Part shown: positions 8,376-17,147 of the stretch, in pieces
Layout: every line of letters starts with the position of its first letter
How positions within the stretch are numbered: position 1 is the first letter of the stretch
The notes under the pieces: model-generated
Told to the model about the DNA's origin: nothing
Databases searched by the model: none
Seen by the model: only the letters and a program-made list of their open reading frames with translations
Program-made: the position numbers and the translations under genes
Assembly (NCBI GenBank): GCA_028736075.1
Contig: CP117875.1
Span: 1,860,001 to 1,924,000 of the forward strand
Origin: Chryseobacterium sp. KACC 21268
Lineage (GTDB): Bacteria; Bacteroidota; Bacteroidia; Flavobacteriales; Weeksellaceae
DNA: 64,000 nt
Direction of reading: 5' to 3'

Positions 8376-9224
8376 TTAATCCTCGCTGAAAGCTAGTTTT
8401 GCTTTGCTTCTAGAATGGCTTGTTGTTCTTTTTTCTTCCTTATTGTGAATTTTATAATACAGGAAAGCGATCAAAGTTGGCTTGTGAAAAATTCTGTAAT
8501 ATCTGTATTCTGTATGGAAATGTCGAAGATTGATCTTATAAAAATCATAACCAATGACAACTAATAGACAGACGCTGATCACGTAGAATACACGAAATTC
8601 CAGACTGTAATAAGTTAATCCTGAGAATATTGCTCCCAAAACGTACGCCGCCATAATGCTCATTAGTAATTTGGCTCTGGCAATTAATTCAGGATTCTTT
8701 CTGAATTTTTTCTGTGTGAACATAGACGCCAAGATTCCCAAATCGGTAGTCGTACCAGTAAGGTGAGTGGTCTTCACGGAGAAGTTTGAGATACTGGCTG
8801 TCAAACCATTTTGAAGACCTGTTGCGAACAACATCAATGCAACCAAAGCCTCTGTCTCTCCTAAAGTCTTTTCGTAAAAAAACTGACCGTAGACTCCAAC
8901 TGCTAAAAGACACAATATCTCCAGAAAAATAGGAAATGAGTGCGCAAAATATTTGCTTTTTTTATTAAGATTGATGACACTCATATTGGCTACAAATCCT
9001 CCAAAGAAGAACAGGAAAATCCATCCACCTACAACTGCAACCTGAGACCAGTTTCCCTGGCTAATTTCTGCCGCAAAGATGGCGTAGTGACCTGTGACAT
9101 TGGATGTAAAAGAGAGAAATATCAATAGAGATGCTATGTTTATAGTCCCCGCCGTAAAGGCAGTCAGCGTCCCCAGTCTGATGTTGTCTCCCAACGTTCT
9201 GCTGTTACTATAATTTCTTAACAT
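8376..9224 (-). CDS. YoaK/DUF1275 family membrane protein
   Basis: 282 aa with about six membrane helices. The N-terminal TAFTAGTINIASLLIFLSFT...NVTGHYA and the central GLQNGLTASISN...KTTHLTGTTTDLG are the two hallmark regions of the YoaK (DUF1275) family, usually near 230 aa. The extra length is a basic C-terminal tail. No substrate is known for the family. It is 42 bases downstream of the UspA-like gene and probably shares its transcript. Confidence 0.88.
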   Translation of the reverse strand: MLRNYSNSRTLGDNIRLGTLTAFTAGTINIASLLIFLSFTSNVTGHYAIFAAEISQGNWSQVAVVGGWIFLFFFGGFVANMSVINLNKKSKYFAHSFPIFLEILCLLAVGVYGQFFYEKTLGETEALVALMLFATGLQNGLTASISNFSVKTTHLTGTTTDLGILASMFTQKKFRKNPELIARAKLLMSIMAAYVLGAIFSGLTYYSLEFRVFYVISVCLLVVIGYDFYKINLRHFHTEYRYYRIFHKPTLIAFLYYKIHNKEEKRTTSHSRSKAKLAFSED

Positions 9225-9266
9225 TTTACTTTATTTTTAATAATTAAATTCTGAAAATTCATTTTC

Positions 9267-9758
9267 CTACAAGAAGACTTCTGCCAATCTACCTTTCTCC
9301 GGAACAAATCCTGACGTTGCTGTTACCACTTCGTGCGCCTCTACGTGTTTATTTTTCTTCAGATAAGTTGTAATTTCAAATTGGTTTTTACCAAGGTTTT
9401 TACTTTTTGAAGTAGAGAAGTAGGCTTCATCTATATTTGCCGCCTCAATGTAGTTGTTGAAGGTTCTCTGAAAACTTCCGGTGAAGATGTCACAAGTGAT
9501 TTTGTTGATGAGGTTGGGATATTTGTTGTTGATAATGCTGTAGGCATCACAAAATTCCTTAGATCTTATTTTAGTTAGGATAGTACCTTTGGTTGTGAAC
9601 AGTAGATCTCGGATAGAATCACCCATATCGTAACCGGCAACGAAAAGAATATTATATTTGTTCTCATCGTGTTGTTCATTTTTCTTTTTCAACACTTTTT
9701 TCAAGATGTCCAAAGATTCCAATGAAAAGTCTGTCGCTATTAAAATGGTTTTGGTCAT
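9267..9758 (-). CDS. UspA-like protein
   Basis: 163 aa. The N-terminus (TILIATDFSLESLDILKKVL) is the first beta strand and helix of the universal stress protein fold. The usual ATP-binding GxxG near the C-terminus is not visible, so this would be a divergent member or another Rossmann-like protein. It is the first gene of a two-gene unit with the YoaK-like protein. Confidence 0.55.
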   Translation of the reverse strand: MTKTILIATDFSLESLDILKKVLKKKNEQHDENKYNILFVAGYDMGDSIRDLLFTTKGTILTKIRSKEFCDAYSIINNKYPNLINKITCDIFTGSFQRTFNNYIEAANIDEAYFSTSKSKNLGKNQFEITTYLKKNKHVEAHEVVTATSGFVPEKGRLAEVFL

Positions 9759-9796
9759 AACTTTATAATTTTGTGAGTTGTCATTTTTTGATACTA

Positions 9797-9804
9797 CAAA
9801 ACTA
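9797..9804 (-). promoter_or_regulatory. Candidate -7 box for the UspA-like/YoaK unit
   Basis: On the minus strand the bases read TAGTTTTG (TAnnTTTG), about 40 bases before the start codon. No convincing -33 element was found. Confidence 0.4.
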
Positions 9805-9900
9805 TACCCACCAAATTAGAAAGTCTTTGGAACCAAATTAAAATGTAATTAGAGAGATTAAAATGAGATTAGAATTTCATCCCGAATGCTAAAACGAATT

Positions 9901-10009
9901 ATTTGGGCAGCTATTCCGCCCTCCGTTCCCGCTATTTTTTGCAAGAAAATTTCAGTTTCAAAGGAATGCAATACTTCGCAAAAAATGAGCTCCACTCAGG
10001 TCGGGCTGC
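9901..10009 (+). repeat. Dispersed structured repeat, copy 1
   Basis: It begins ATTTGGGCAGCTATTCCGCC and ends ACTCAGGTCGGGCTGC. An internal inverted pair, GCTATTTTTTGC against GCAAAAAATGAGC, can form a hairpin, and GCAGC near the start can pair with GCTGC at the end. Related copies are at 23459-23571, 44594-44702 and 59841-59917. This copy fills much of the gap between the UspA-like gene and the histidine kinase gene. Confidence 0.8.
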
Positions 10010-10103
10010 AAATTCCACACAAAATTTAGATTGTCATTGTTATTCAGATTTTCCCTTTGTATAACTCTGATTAAGAGTTTGCTATGAACTTTTTAAACAG
10101 ATA

Positions 10104-11495
10104 TTAATAAGTCACAAAGATTGGAAAACTGATTTGCACGGTTGTGCCAACATTTTGTTTAGAATTAATGATCAATTCACCATTATGGATTCGGATAATA
10201 TTTCTTGCCAGCGGTAATCCAATCCCGTAGCCTTCATAGTTTTTTGTATTAGAAGCTCTGAAAAAGGGATCATAAATCTTATCGAATTCAGAATCAGGAA
10301 TCCCGATTCCATTGTCTTTTACAATGATGTAAACGTGCGTGTCCGTGGCACCAAGTGAAACTTTAACTTGTTGAAAATTAGAATATTTACAAGCGTTATT
10401 AATAATATTAGCCATAGCAAGATGCAGTAGCTGCTCGTTTCCTTGCACTTTCAGTTTTTTTGGATTATCCGGCAGCATACTGATGTCCATAAAGACATTG
10501 TTGTCAGAATTTATTCTAGTCGCCGTTTCTATTACGTCCCAAAGCAATTGATCCATCCGCACTTTATCCATTTTTTGGATCTTCCCATCAAATCCAGTTT
10601 GGGCAATCATCAGCAATGCTTTGATTTTTTTATCCAGTTTTTCAGCCTCTTCCAGGATTATCTGAAGTGTTTCCTGGTAATGTTCTTCTGTCCTTTTCAT
10701 AGAAAGCGCAACATCGGCCTCACCCATAATGGAGGTCAATGGCGTTCGTAATTCGTGGGAAACATTTCCTATCAAATGGTTTTGTGTTTCGAAAGAAGTT
10801 TCGATTCTATTTAGCATTCCGTTGAAGGTGTCGACTAACTCATTTAGTTCCGTGTTTCCTGGCTGAGGTTCCAAGCGGAGATGCAGGTTTTCTGAACTTA
10901 TTTCTTTTACCTTATTCGTGATTTTCAGAATTGGTTTGAATAAGGTTTTAGAGAGATAAAAAGAAAAAATCATAGAAAAGAAAAGAGCCAGAATCATACA
11001 AGTGATCAGCGTTCTCTTCAAATATCCCAGATAGTAAACAACATAATGGTTTTTCGCAGAAGCAATCGCAATGTAATCCTTGTTGTGAGAGCGGAAACTC
11101 TGTCCAATGTAGTAGAGCTCTTTGTCATTATAGTTGGCTTCTCCTTTTTTTACAATGCTTTTGAAAAATGTATCCGGAATATGAATCTGATGAGAAATCT
11201 TTTTGTAGTTGGAATCTTTTGGGATTTCAAAAACGTAATCTTTTTCCATAGGCAATTCCTCTTCCCTGGTCAGATTTGTAATGATTTGATTGGTAGAATT
11301 ATCAATGTGAGGTTTGCTCTTCTCGATCTGAACGATTGTAGTTGCGCGGATCTTCAGTAATTCATAAAACCTCTGATGAGAAAAATTAACAATAGAAAAA
11401 TAAACCAACCCACTGAAAAGCAGTATGACTACTGTGAAAACAAGCATCAGAAGAAGCATTGTCTTGGTTTGATTGGTAGAGATTCTTTTCAGCAT
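10104..11495 (-). CDS. Sensor histidine kinase
   Basis: 463 aa. Membrane helices at residues ~13-35 and ~155-180 flank a periplasmic sensor region, followed by a HAMP linker. The HisKA box is NVSHELRTPLTS with phospho-acceptor His247. The ATPase domain shows the N box (NACKYS), DNGIGIP and GYGIGLPLA. It lies 5 bases downstream of the response regulator gene, so the two form one operon and presumably one pathway. The signal and targets cannot be read from the sequence. Confidence 0.95.
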   Translation of the reverse strand: MLKRISTNQTKTMLLLMLVFTVVILLFSGLVYFSIVNFSHQRFYELLKIRATTIVQIEKSKPHIDNSTNQIITNLTREEELPMEKDYVFEIPKDSNYKKISHQIHIPDTFFKSIVKKGEANYNDKELYYIGQSFRSHNKDYIAIASAKNHYVVYYLGYLKRTLITCMILALFFSMIFSFYLSKTLFKPILKITNKVKEISSENLHLRLEPQPGNTELNELVDTFNGMLNRIETSFETQNHLIGNVSHELRTPLTSIMGEADVALSMKRTEEHYQETLQIILEEAEKLDKKIKALLMIAQTGFDGKIQKMDKVRMDQLLWDVIETATRINSDNNVFMDISMLPDNPKKLKVQGNEQLLHLAMANIINNACKYSNFQQVKVSLGATDTHVYIIVKDNGIGIPDSEFDKIYDPFFRASNTKNYEGYGIGLPLARNIIRIHNGELIINSKQNVGTTVQISFPIFVTY

Positions 11496-11500
11496 AATTT

Positions 11501-12205
11501 TTAAGGTTTTTTCAGAACATAACCCATTCCTATCACAGTATGGATAATCTTACTATCATCCTGGTTGTCTAGTTTTTTTCTCAGATAATTCACATAAACA
11601 TCCACTACATTGGTCCCTAACTCGTAATTCACACCCCAAACTGCTTCCAGTATTTCGGCTCTCGAAATTACTTTTTCAGGATTGTTTAGAAAGTAGAGTA
11701 GTAGCTTGTATTCTGTTGATGTCAGTGAAATTTCGGTTCCACTTCGGGACACTTTTTTAGTATAATCGTTGACAGTCAAATCCTCGAATTGATAGATGTT
11801 TTCGTCATTCTCCACTTCATTAGAATCTGCTCCGTTGCTGTGTCCGCTGCGTCTTAGCAGTGACTTGATTCTCGCAACCAGCTCAATAAATTTAAAAGGT
11901 TTTACAAGATAATCATCACCACCACTTTCCAAGCCCATCACAATGTTTTCGGACGAATCCAGAGCGGTCAGGAACAATATAGGAACCGTTTTATTTTTCT
12001 TTCTGATTTCTTTACAGACTTCCAGACCGTTGATGTCTGGCAGCATAATGTCGAGGATGATCATATCAAAATCATTACTATCTACCATTTTGATTCCTGT
12101 ACCTCCGTCAAGTGCTACAGAAATTTCGTAATCCAATTCCTGAAGACCCTTCTTAATAAAGGAAACAACGCTTGATTCATCTTCGATCAGAATAATTTTT
12201 TTCAT
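11501..12205 (-). CDS. OmpR/PhoB-type response regulator
   Basis: 234 aa from the ATG at 12205. A GTG 15 bases earlier would add five residues before MKKIILIEDE, which is the usual N-terminus. The receiver domain has the acidic pair ED and phospho-acceptor Asp52 (IILDIMLPD), plus the conserved Lys in VKPF. The C-terminal winged helix (TSTEYKLLLYFLNNPEKVIS...VDVYVNYLRKKL) is OmpR-type. It is paired with the histidine kinase just downstream. Confidence 0.95.
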   Translation of the reverse strand: MKKIILIEDESSVVSFIKKGLQELDYEISVALDGGTGIKMVDSNDFDMIILDIMLPDINGLEVCKEIRKKNKTVPILFLTALDSSENIVMGLESGGDDYLVKPFKFIELVARIKSLLRRSGHSNGADSNEVENDENIYQFEDLTVNDYTKKVSRSGTEISLTSTEYKLLLYFLNNPEKVISRAEILEAVWGVNYELGTNVVDVYVNYLRKKLDNQDDSKIIHTVIGMGYVLKKP

Positions 12206-12236
12206 AAAGTTTGGATTCACAATGATAGTGGGATTT

Positions 12237-12270
12237 CAAAAATAACAATTTAAAATTGAAATTAAAACAA
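12237..12270 (-). promoter_or_regulatory. Candidate promoter of the two-component operon
   Basis: On the minus strand, TATTTTTG (12244-12237) matches TAnnTTTG. A TTG lies 23 bases upstream. The leader would be about 30 bases, ending at the ATG at 12205. Confidence 0.45.
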
Positions 12271-12300
12271 CAAAAATTTGGAAAGTCTTAATTCTTGGAC

Positions 12301-12337
12301 ATAAAAAAACCTTTAAATGCTATGATTTAAAGGTTTT
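12301..12337 (-). terminator. Terminator of tRNA-Ser
   Basis: 13-bp stem AAAACCTTTAAAT / ATTTAAAGGTTTT with a 6-base loop. On the minus strand it is followed by a T run, right after the tRNA 3' end. Confidence 0.8.
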
Positions 12338-12355
12338 GGGTTTTTGACTCCTTTG

Positions 12356-12440
12356 CGGAGAGAGAGGGATTCGAACCCCCGGACCTGTTACAGTCAATAG
12401 TTTTCAAGACTATCGCAATCGACCACTCTGCCATCTCTCC
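12356..12440 (-). tRNA. tRNA-Ser (anticodon UGA)
   Basis: An 85-base class II tRNA. The acceptor stem is GGAGAGA / TCTCTCC with discriminator G. The anticodon loop CTTGAAA carries TGA, a long variable arm follows (serine type), and the T loop is GGTTCGAATCC. CCA is not encoded. The terminator lies directly downstream. Confidence 0.97.
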
Positions 12441-12551
12441 TTACTTGCTACGATCTCTCGTTTTCAGTGGTGCAAATATAAAACGCTTTTGCTTTATGAC
12501 CAAATTATTTTTGAGAAAAAGTTTTAATGCTTTCGTTATCAAAGAGAAAAA

Positions 12552-12917
12552 TTAATTCTTCATCAATTGGAAGCCTAGGGAAACCACCAATATTCCCACA
12601 ATCAGACTTACTAAACTGTATAAAATTAGAATATTGTAATTGCCATTTTGCCATAGCGAGAAGTTTTCTGCAGAAAAGGTTGAAAAAGTTGTGTAACCTC
12701 CGCAGACTCCTGTGATCAGAAGATATTTGAAAGAATTGTCAACTTTCAAAAAATAGGCTGATAGAATACCAATCAAAAAGCAACCGGAAATATTTACAAC
12801 AAAAGTTCCCATCGGAAAAGCGTTGATATTCCATAATTTCTGAGTGTAATTCGAAATTAAAAATCTCATCACGCTGCCAAAACCGCCTCCCAAGAAAATG
12901 TAAACTAGATTTCTCAT
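12552..12917 (-). CDS. crcB: Fluoride efflux channel CrcB/FluC
   Basis: 121 aa, normal family length, with four membrane helices. Hallmarks are [13 protein letters not shown] at the N-terminus, [14 protein letters not shown], and [14 protein letters not shown], which carries the pore phenylalanines and the central sodium site. FluC dimers expel fluoride from the cytoplasm. No fluoride riboswitch was recognised in the 74-base upstream gap. Confidence 0.95.
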   Translation of the reverse strand: MRNLVYIFLGGGFGSVMRFLISNYTQKLWNINAFPMGTFVVNISGCFLIGILSAYFLKVDNSFKYLLITGVCGGYTTFSTFSAENFSLWQNGNYNILILYSLVSLIVGILVVSLGFQLMKN

Positions 12918-12991
12918 CTAGCAAATTTATGAAAATGGTTAATTAAAGTATTTGTTTTCTTTAATGATTCGTAGATTTCAGTGGAGTACTT

Positions 12992-13606
12992 TTAAAACTT
13001 CAGCATTTCATCTGCAAAAATTTTCCATTGTGTTTTTGACATTCCGAACATTCCGCCAATTGCAATTGCTATATTTCTGACTTTACCTGCCAAATTGGTA
13101 TTTAAATTTGGCGTTTCGTTTCTACCGTAGATTCCGATTTTTATATATTTCGCTCCTTTCGAAATTTTAAAATTAGAAGTCGAATCCTCGGAATAAAAAT
13201 GAGCAATGTGGCTATTGTCTTCCTGGTTTGGAATTGTGGTGGGTTTGCAAACAATAATCAGATTTTCGATTTCTCCTTTGATGAGGTGTTGATCACTTAT
13301 TTCTCTGATTTTTACCCATTCATAGCCTTTTGATTCTGGATTTCCGGGTCCGGGAATATCAATTCTGATCAGATCACTTTCTATAGGCAAGCGATCAATA
13401 TGTTTTCCTGATGAGTCGAAAAGTTTGAATTCTGCAGATTTTTCGCTGCAATAGTTTTTCCACTGGTTGATATCTAAAAATCTCTTTTTTAATTCTTCAA
13501 AGCCAGCGTTTGTATATTCTGAATCATTAAAAAGTTTCCTGCTCTCTGAATCGTGAAAACTGCCATTTTTTTGTTCAGGAATTCCGGGTATTAGTTTTGG
13601 TTTCAT
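12992..13606 (-). CDS. Hypothetical protein
   Basis: 204 aa, not recognised. It has no signal peptide or membrane helix. A central region (IRIDIPGPGNPESKGYEWVK) is glycine/proline-rich, and the C-terminus (GKVRNIAIAIGGMFGMSKTQ) is mildly hydrophobic. Codon use and the ATG start fit a real gene. It lies between crcB and the DUF892 gene on the same strand, with about 70 bases on either side, so it need not share a function with either. Confidence 0.65.
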   Translation of the reverse strand: MKPKLIPGIPEQKNGSFHDSESRKLFNDSEYTNAGFEELKKRFLDINQWKNYCSEKSAEFKLFDSSGKHIDRLPIESDLIRIDIPGPGNPESKGYEWVKIREISDQHLIKGEIENLIIVCKPTTIPNQEDNSHIAHFYSEDSTSNFKISKGAKYIKIGIYGRNETPNLNTNLAGKVRNIAIAIGGMFGMSKTQWKIFADEMLKF

Positions 13607-13640
13607 TTTTATTTGAGTTTTGAATGAGATTCTTGATACA

Positions 13641-13667
13641 AAAAAAATTCCGGATGATCCGGAATTT
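13641..13667 (-). terminator. Terminator of the DUF892 gene
   Basis: Stem AAATTCCGGA / TCCGGAATTT with a 3-base loop. On the minus strand it is followed by a run of T, 9 bases after the stop of the ferritin-like gene. Confidence 0.8.
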
Positions 13668-13675
13668 ATCTGATT

Positions 13676-14284
13676 TTATTTTGCTTTGGAATTAAGATTT
13701 GTGTCTGCAATGCTGGTGAGCAATTCGTCACAGCCTTTTTCTTCTTCCAATGTTTCCAGTAGATTTTTAAGACATTTTTTTTCCTTAAGAACTTTTGCAA
13801 AGGCAGCTAACGTGCCATAAGTAGCGATTTCGTAATGTTCCACTTTTTGTGAAGCAGCAATGATTCCTGCATCTCTCACGCTTCCTGGCTCTGTTTCCTC
13901 AATGATGCTTGTCCCTTCGTCCAAAAGACCTTGCATAGCATCACATTTTTTTGCGACAGCTTTTTTTCCCAATGATGCAAAACAGTCCTCTAATCGTTTA
14001 ACCTGACTTTTGGTCTGCTCAAGGTGTGAATTGATCGCATCTTTTAGTTTTGCGTCGGTTGCATTTTTATACATTTTTGGTAACGCCTTAACAAGGGCTT
14101 TTTCTGCCCAATAGATATCTTTCAGACTATCTTCAAAAAGATCTTCTAATTTTTTAGCTGCATCCTTTTTAGCTGCATCCTTTTTAGCGGGTGTTTTTCT
14201 AGTTGATGTTTTAGTAATTGGACTCTTTGCTGCAGTTTTCTTTTTTGCTGTACTTTTTGTATCAGCTTTAGTTTTGGTGGCCAT
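13676..14284 (-). CDS. DUF892/YciE ferritin-like protein with lysine-rich tail
   Basis: 202 aa. Residues 1-46 are almost all Lys, Ala and Thr (TKSTAKKKTAAKS...KKDAAKKDAAKK), like a histone H1 or Dps-type tail. From residue 47 comes the YciE domain: LEDLFEDSLKDIYWAEKALV, with the metal-ligand pattern continuing at HLEQTKSQ and KVEHYEIATYG. YciE proteins are stress-linked ferritin-like four-helix bundles. The tail suggests binding to DNA or another polyanion, but this is inference. The KKDAA duplication is a 15-bp tandem repeat (14156-14185). Confidence 0.88.
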   Translation of the reverse strand: MATKTKADTKSTAKKKTAAKSPITKTSTRKTPAKKDAAKKDAAKKLEDLFEDSLKDIYWAEKALVKALPKMYKNATDAKLKDAINSHLEQTKSQVKRLEDCFASLGKKAVAKKCDAMQGLLDEGTSIIEETEPGSVRDAGIIAASQKVEHYEIATYGTLAAFAKVLKEKKCLKNLLETLEEEKGCDELLTSIADTNLNSKAK

Positions 14285-14524
14285 AATATATTATTTTGAT
14301 TTGTGACATCATATTCACAACTTGTATGCCAATGTTTTTTATAATAAATATTTGATTTTTAATTAATTGTGTTTGTTTTTTGGTTTGATTTTTGAAATGT
14401 CAGACCGCTAATTCATTTGGATTTTATTACTGTTGCTTGTAATCTAATTTTTAAGGCAATTAATACGATTGAATTATCAAGCTAATGTGTTAATTATGTA
14501 TCAAAATAATCCCGTTAAAATAAT

Positions 14525-14556
14525 TTTCACAACTCTAGTTTTTAAAGCTAACTTTG
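14525..14556 (+). promoter_or_regulatory. Candidate promoter of the AraC-type gene
   Basis: TAACTTTG (14549-14556) is a full TAnnTTTG box, with TTTC 20 bases upstream. It overlaps the TTG at 14554, which rules that codon out as a start. Nothing else was seen in 14285-14524, which is AT-rich. Confidence 0.6.
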
Positions 14557-14601
14557 AAAAACACAAATCGTAATTTGTTGATTTTCAGATTTAAAACACA
14601 A

Positions 14602-15165
14602 ATGATGAAATTATATATAAAAAACATGGTAAGTCTCCGTTGCAAGATGGTTGTCCATCAAGAATTGGAAAAATTAAAAATTCTGAATGCCGTAGTAGAT
14701 CTTGGACTGGTAGAGACTGAAGGTGATATAAGTTTTGAACAGCGGGATAGCCTTAGAATCAATTTATCCAAATCTGGACTAGAGCTAATGGATGATAAGA
14801 AAAGTATTCTCATTGAAAAAATAAAAACTGTAGTTGTGGAGTTGATTCATCATTTTGATGAGTTTCCCAAGGAAAATTTTTCAGACCACATCAGTAGAAA
14901 ATTAGGCTATGATTATACTTATCTTGCTAATACATTTTCTGAAGTCAAAGGCATTACACTCCAACAGTTTATCATCATCAATAAAATTGAAAAGATAAAA
15001 GAATTGCTTTTGTATGACGAGCTCAATCTTACAGAGATTTCTTATAAGCTTAATTACAGTAGTGTGGCACATCTGTCCAACCAATTCAAAAAGGTCACTG
15101 GATATTCACCTTCTTATTATAAACGATATAATCAAAAACGCCAGGATAATCTGGAAGATTTATAG
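14602..15165 (+). CDS. AraC-type regulator with a degenerate HMA-like N-terminus
   Basis: 187 aa from the ATG at 14602. The N-terminus MMKLYIKNMVSLRCKMVV resembles heavy-metal-associated (HMA) domains (MVCxxCxxVV), but the first cysteine is Ser, leaving one Cys. The C-terminal ~90 residues are an AraC HTH pair: ISRKLGYDYTYLANTFSEVK, then LTEISYKLNYSSVAHLSNQF and TGYSPSYYKR. This small class is common in Flavobacteriia, often in metal or stress contexts. No obvious target lies next to it. Confidence 0.85.
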   Translation: MMKLYIKNMVSLRCKMVVHQELEKLKILNAVVDLGLVETEGDISFEQRDSLRINLSKSGLELMDDKKSILIEKIKTVVVELIHHFDEFPKENFSDHISRKLGYDYTYLANTFSEVKGITLQQFIIINKIEKIKELLLYDELNLTEISYKLNYSSVAHLSNQFKKVTGYSPSYYKRYNQKRQDNLEDL

Positions 15166-15380
15166 AAAAGTGTGATATGTGTAATTATATTTAAGAATAA
15201 TGTAATAATATTAGAATTTATTTAACCGAAATTTGTCTTTGTAATAATCCATTCAACAATAGCTAAACACTAATAAAGAAAAACACTAAATGATGAATTA
15301 GTAACCAAAACTCAGTTATCTTTAGATCACTGAATTAAAATTGGAGAAAAGAGAATATCTTTTCAACAGTTTTAATATAG

Positions 15381-15420
15381 AGAACAGCAGCTTCGGCTTC
15401 CTGTTCTTTTACTTTTTGCA
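15381..15420 (+). terminator. UUCG hairpin with T-rich tail
   Basis: AGAACAG / CTGTTCT enclose AGC-TTCG-GCT, a stable UUCG-capped hairpin, followed by TTTTACTTTTT. It lies 215 bases after the AraC stop and 197 before the acyl-CoA dehydrogenase start. It may end the AraC transcript or a small RNA, or act as an attenuator. Confidence 0.55.
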
Positions 15421-15491
15421 TCATTTGCTTGCAATATCAATAGAAATCTCAACATAAGATGATCAAAGTAGTATGAACCAATTAATTATCT

Positions 15492-15499
15492 TACCTTTG
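15492..15499 (+). promoter_or_regulatory. Candidate -7 box for the acyl-CoA dehydrogenase gene
   Basis: TACCTTTG fits TAnnTTTG, about 118 bases before the ATG at 15617. A good -33 element was not found. Apart from this and the hairpin at 15381-15420, the 451-base gap 15166-15616 shows nothing recognisable. Confidence 0.35.
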
Positions 15500-15616
15500 T
15501 TTTATTATTTATAATTGTGAAGCTGCTGGATTATTTTATTGATTCAATCGCCATTCGCCTCACTTTAAAATTTTTGCTGTAATTAATGGCTTACGGCACT
15601 TTATCTCTCACACTAT

Positions 15617-17128
15617 ATGAATGCACTAGCATTGGATTTACCTACAGATTCTTACTCAGAATTTCTGGAACGTTTCAAAACTTCTATCTCATCACTTTTT
15701 CAAAAAGAAAATATTGACCAGCTCAGCCTTTCGCGAGGTTTGCCGCCCAATGTTTGGAAAGAGATCTTCAATTTGAAACCGTTATCTGTTGCTATTCCCA
15801 AAGAATTCGGTGGGAGAGGTGTGAAGGTGAAGGAGTGTCTTGGGATTTTGTCTGCTGCCTCATACGAGTCTTTGCCTTTGTCATTGACATTCGGGATCAA
15901 TATTGCACTTTTCCTGGAGCCTTTGGCCAAATATGGGAATGAGATCATCAAAGGTGATATCTTCAAACATTTCTTAGATTATGGCGCAATGGGTGGATTG
16001 ATGATCACAGAGCCAGATTACGGAAGTGATGCTTTGAGTATGAGAACTCAAAATCAATTGATCGATAACGAATATCACGTAAAAGGAACAAAACACTGGC
16101 AAGGTCTTACAGGATTGGCCAATTACTGGTTGATCACTTCCAGAAACGCCAATGCAGAAGGCAATCTGGGAAGAGATGTAGATTTCTTTATCGCAGACAC
16201 GCACAAGCCAAATCAAAATATCGAGGTTCTAGAATATTATGACAATGCGGGATTGTATATGATTCCTTACGGTCTTAATAAAGTAGATGTCAAACTTCCT
16301 CAGGAAAATAAATTGATCCCAGAATCTACTGGATTAAAATTGATGCTGGACGTTCTTCACAGAAGCAGGTTCCAGTTTCCAGGAATGGGAATGGGATTCC
16401 TGAAAAGAATGATGGATGAGGCGACAACGCATTGCAAAGAAAGAATCGTTGGAACTTCCAATCTTTTCGCTTTGGACCAAGTTCAGTTTCAATTGGCAAA
16501 AATGCAGTCTTATTTCACGCTTTGTTCAGCAATGTGTGCGAAAAGTTGCAAAGTGAGCGGAATTGAAAATGATGTTTCAGGAAGCGGTGTTCACGCGAAC
16601 AGTATGAAAGCTTTGGTGACGGATATGATGCAGGATTCTGCACAGATGTTGGTCCAGCTTTCTGGCGGGAAAGGTTACAGATTGAGCCACATTGGTGGAC
16701 GCGGCATTATGGACAGCCGTCCGTTCCAGATCTTCGAAGGTTCCAACGAAATGCTTTATACGCAGATCTCAGAAGGCATCTTGAAAGATATGAAGAAGAA
16801 GAAAACCGATAACTTGGGAGATTATCTTGCCATCAATGAGTTGACAGCCAATGCTTCAAAACTTTATACAAAAGAATTTGATTTTACAATTGGAAGTCCA
16901 ATCTCTCAAAGAAAAATGATCGATCTTGGTAAAATTATCGCAAGAGTAGTAACAGTCAATGACCTTTTGGAATTGAACAACGAAGGTTTCAGCCAGCAAT
17001 TGACAGATAACTCTATCGAAATGGTGAGACAGGAAATCGTAATGCTTCTAGCTTCATTGCAACATCACAAAGACATCAGCGCATTATGCGAAATTGGTGA
17101 TAATAGTGATTGGATGAAGTTCGCTTAA
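15617..17128 (+). CDS. Acyl-CoA dehydrogenase family protein
   Basis: 503 aa, longer than the usual ~380. The N-terminal domain carries LSVAIPKEFGGRGVKVKE. The flavin/substrate region is MITEPDYGSDALSMRTQ, followed by HVKGTKHWQGLTGLANYWLI. The C-terminal helical domain ends in FQIFEGSNEMLYTQISEGIL, the position of the catalytic glutamate (YEGT-like). The last ~110 residues extend beyond the common fold. It probably oxidises an acyl-CoA thioester, but the substrate is unknown. It is monocistronic. Confidence 0.9.
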   Translation: MNALALDLPTDSYSEFLERFKTSISSLFQKENIDQLSLSRGLPPNVWKEIFNLKPLSVAIPKEFGGRGVKVKECLGILSAASYESLPLSLTFGINIALFLEPLAKYGNEIIKGDIFKHFLDYGAMGGLMITEPDYGSDALSMRTQNQLIDNEYHVKGTKHWQGLTGLANYWLITSRNANAEGNLGRDVDFFIADTHKPNQNIEVLEYYDNAGLYMIPYGLNKVDVKLPQENKLIPESTGLKLMLDVLHRSRFQFPGMGMGFLKRMMDEATTHCKERIVGTSNLFALDQVQFQLAKMQSYFTLCSAMCAKSCKVSGIENDVSGSGVHANSMKALVTDMMQDSAQMLVQLSGGKGYRLSHIGGRGIMDSRPFQIFEGSNEMLYTQISEGILKDMKKKKTDNLGDYLAINELTANASKLYTKEFDFTIGSPISQRKMIDLGKIIARVVTVNDLLELNNEGFSQQLTDNSIEMVRQEIVMLLASLQHHKDISALCEIGDNSDWMKFA

Positions 17129-17147
17129 TCAATCCATTACAAAATAT

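Noticed and set aside
14554-14601. TTG start for the AraC-type gene
   Set aside because: The TTG overlaps the -7 promoter box, so it is not transcribed as part of the message.
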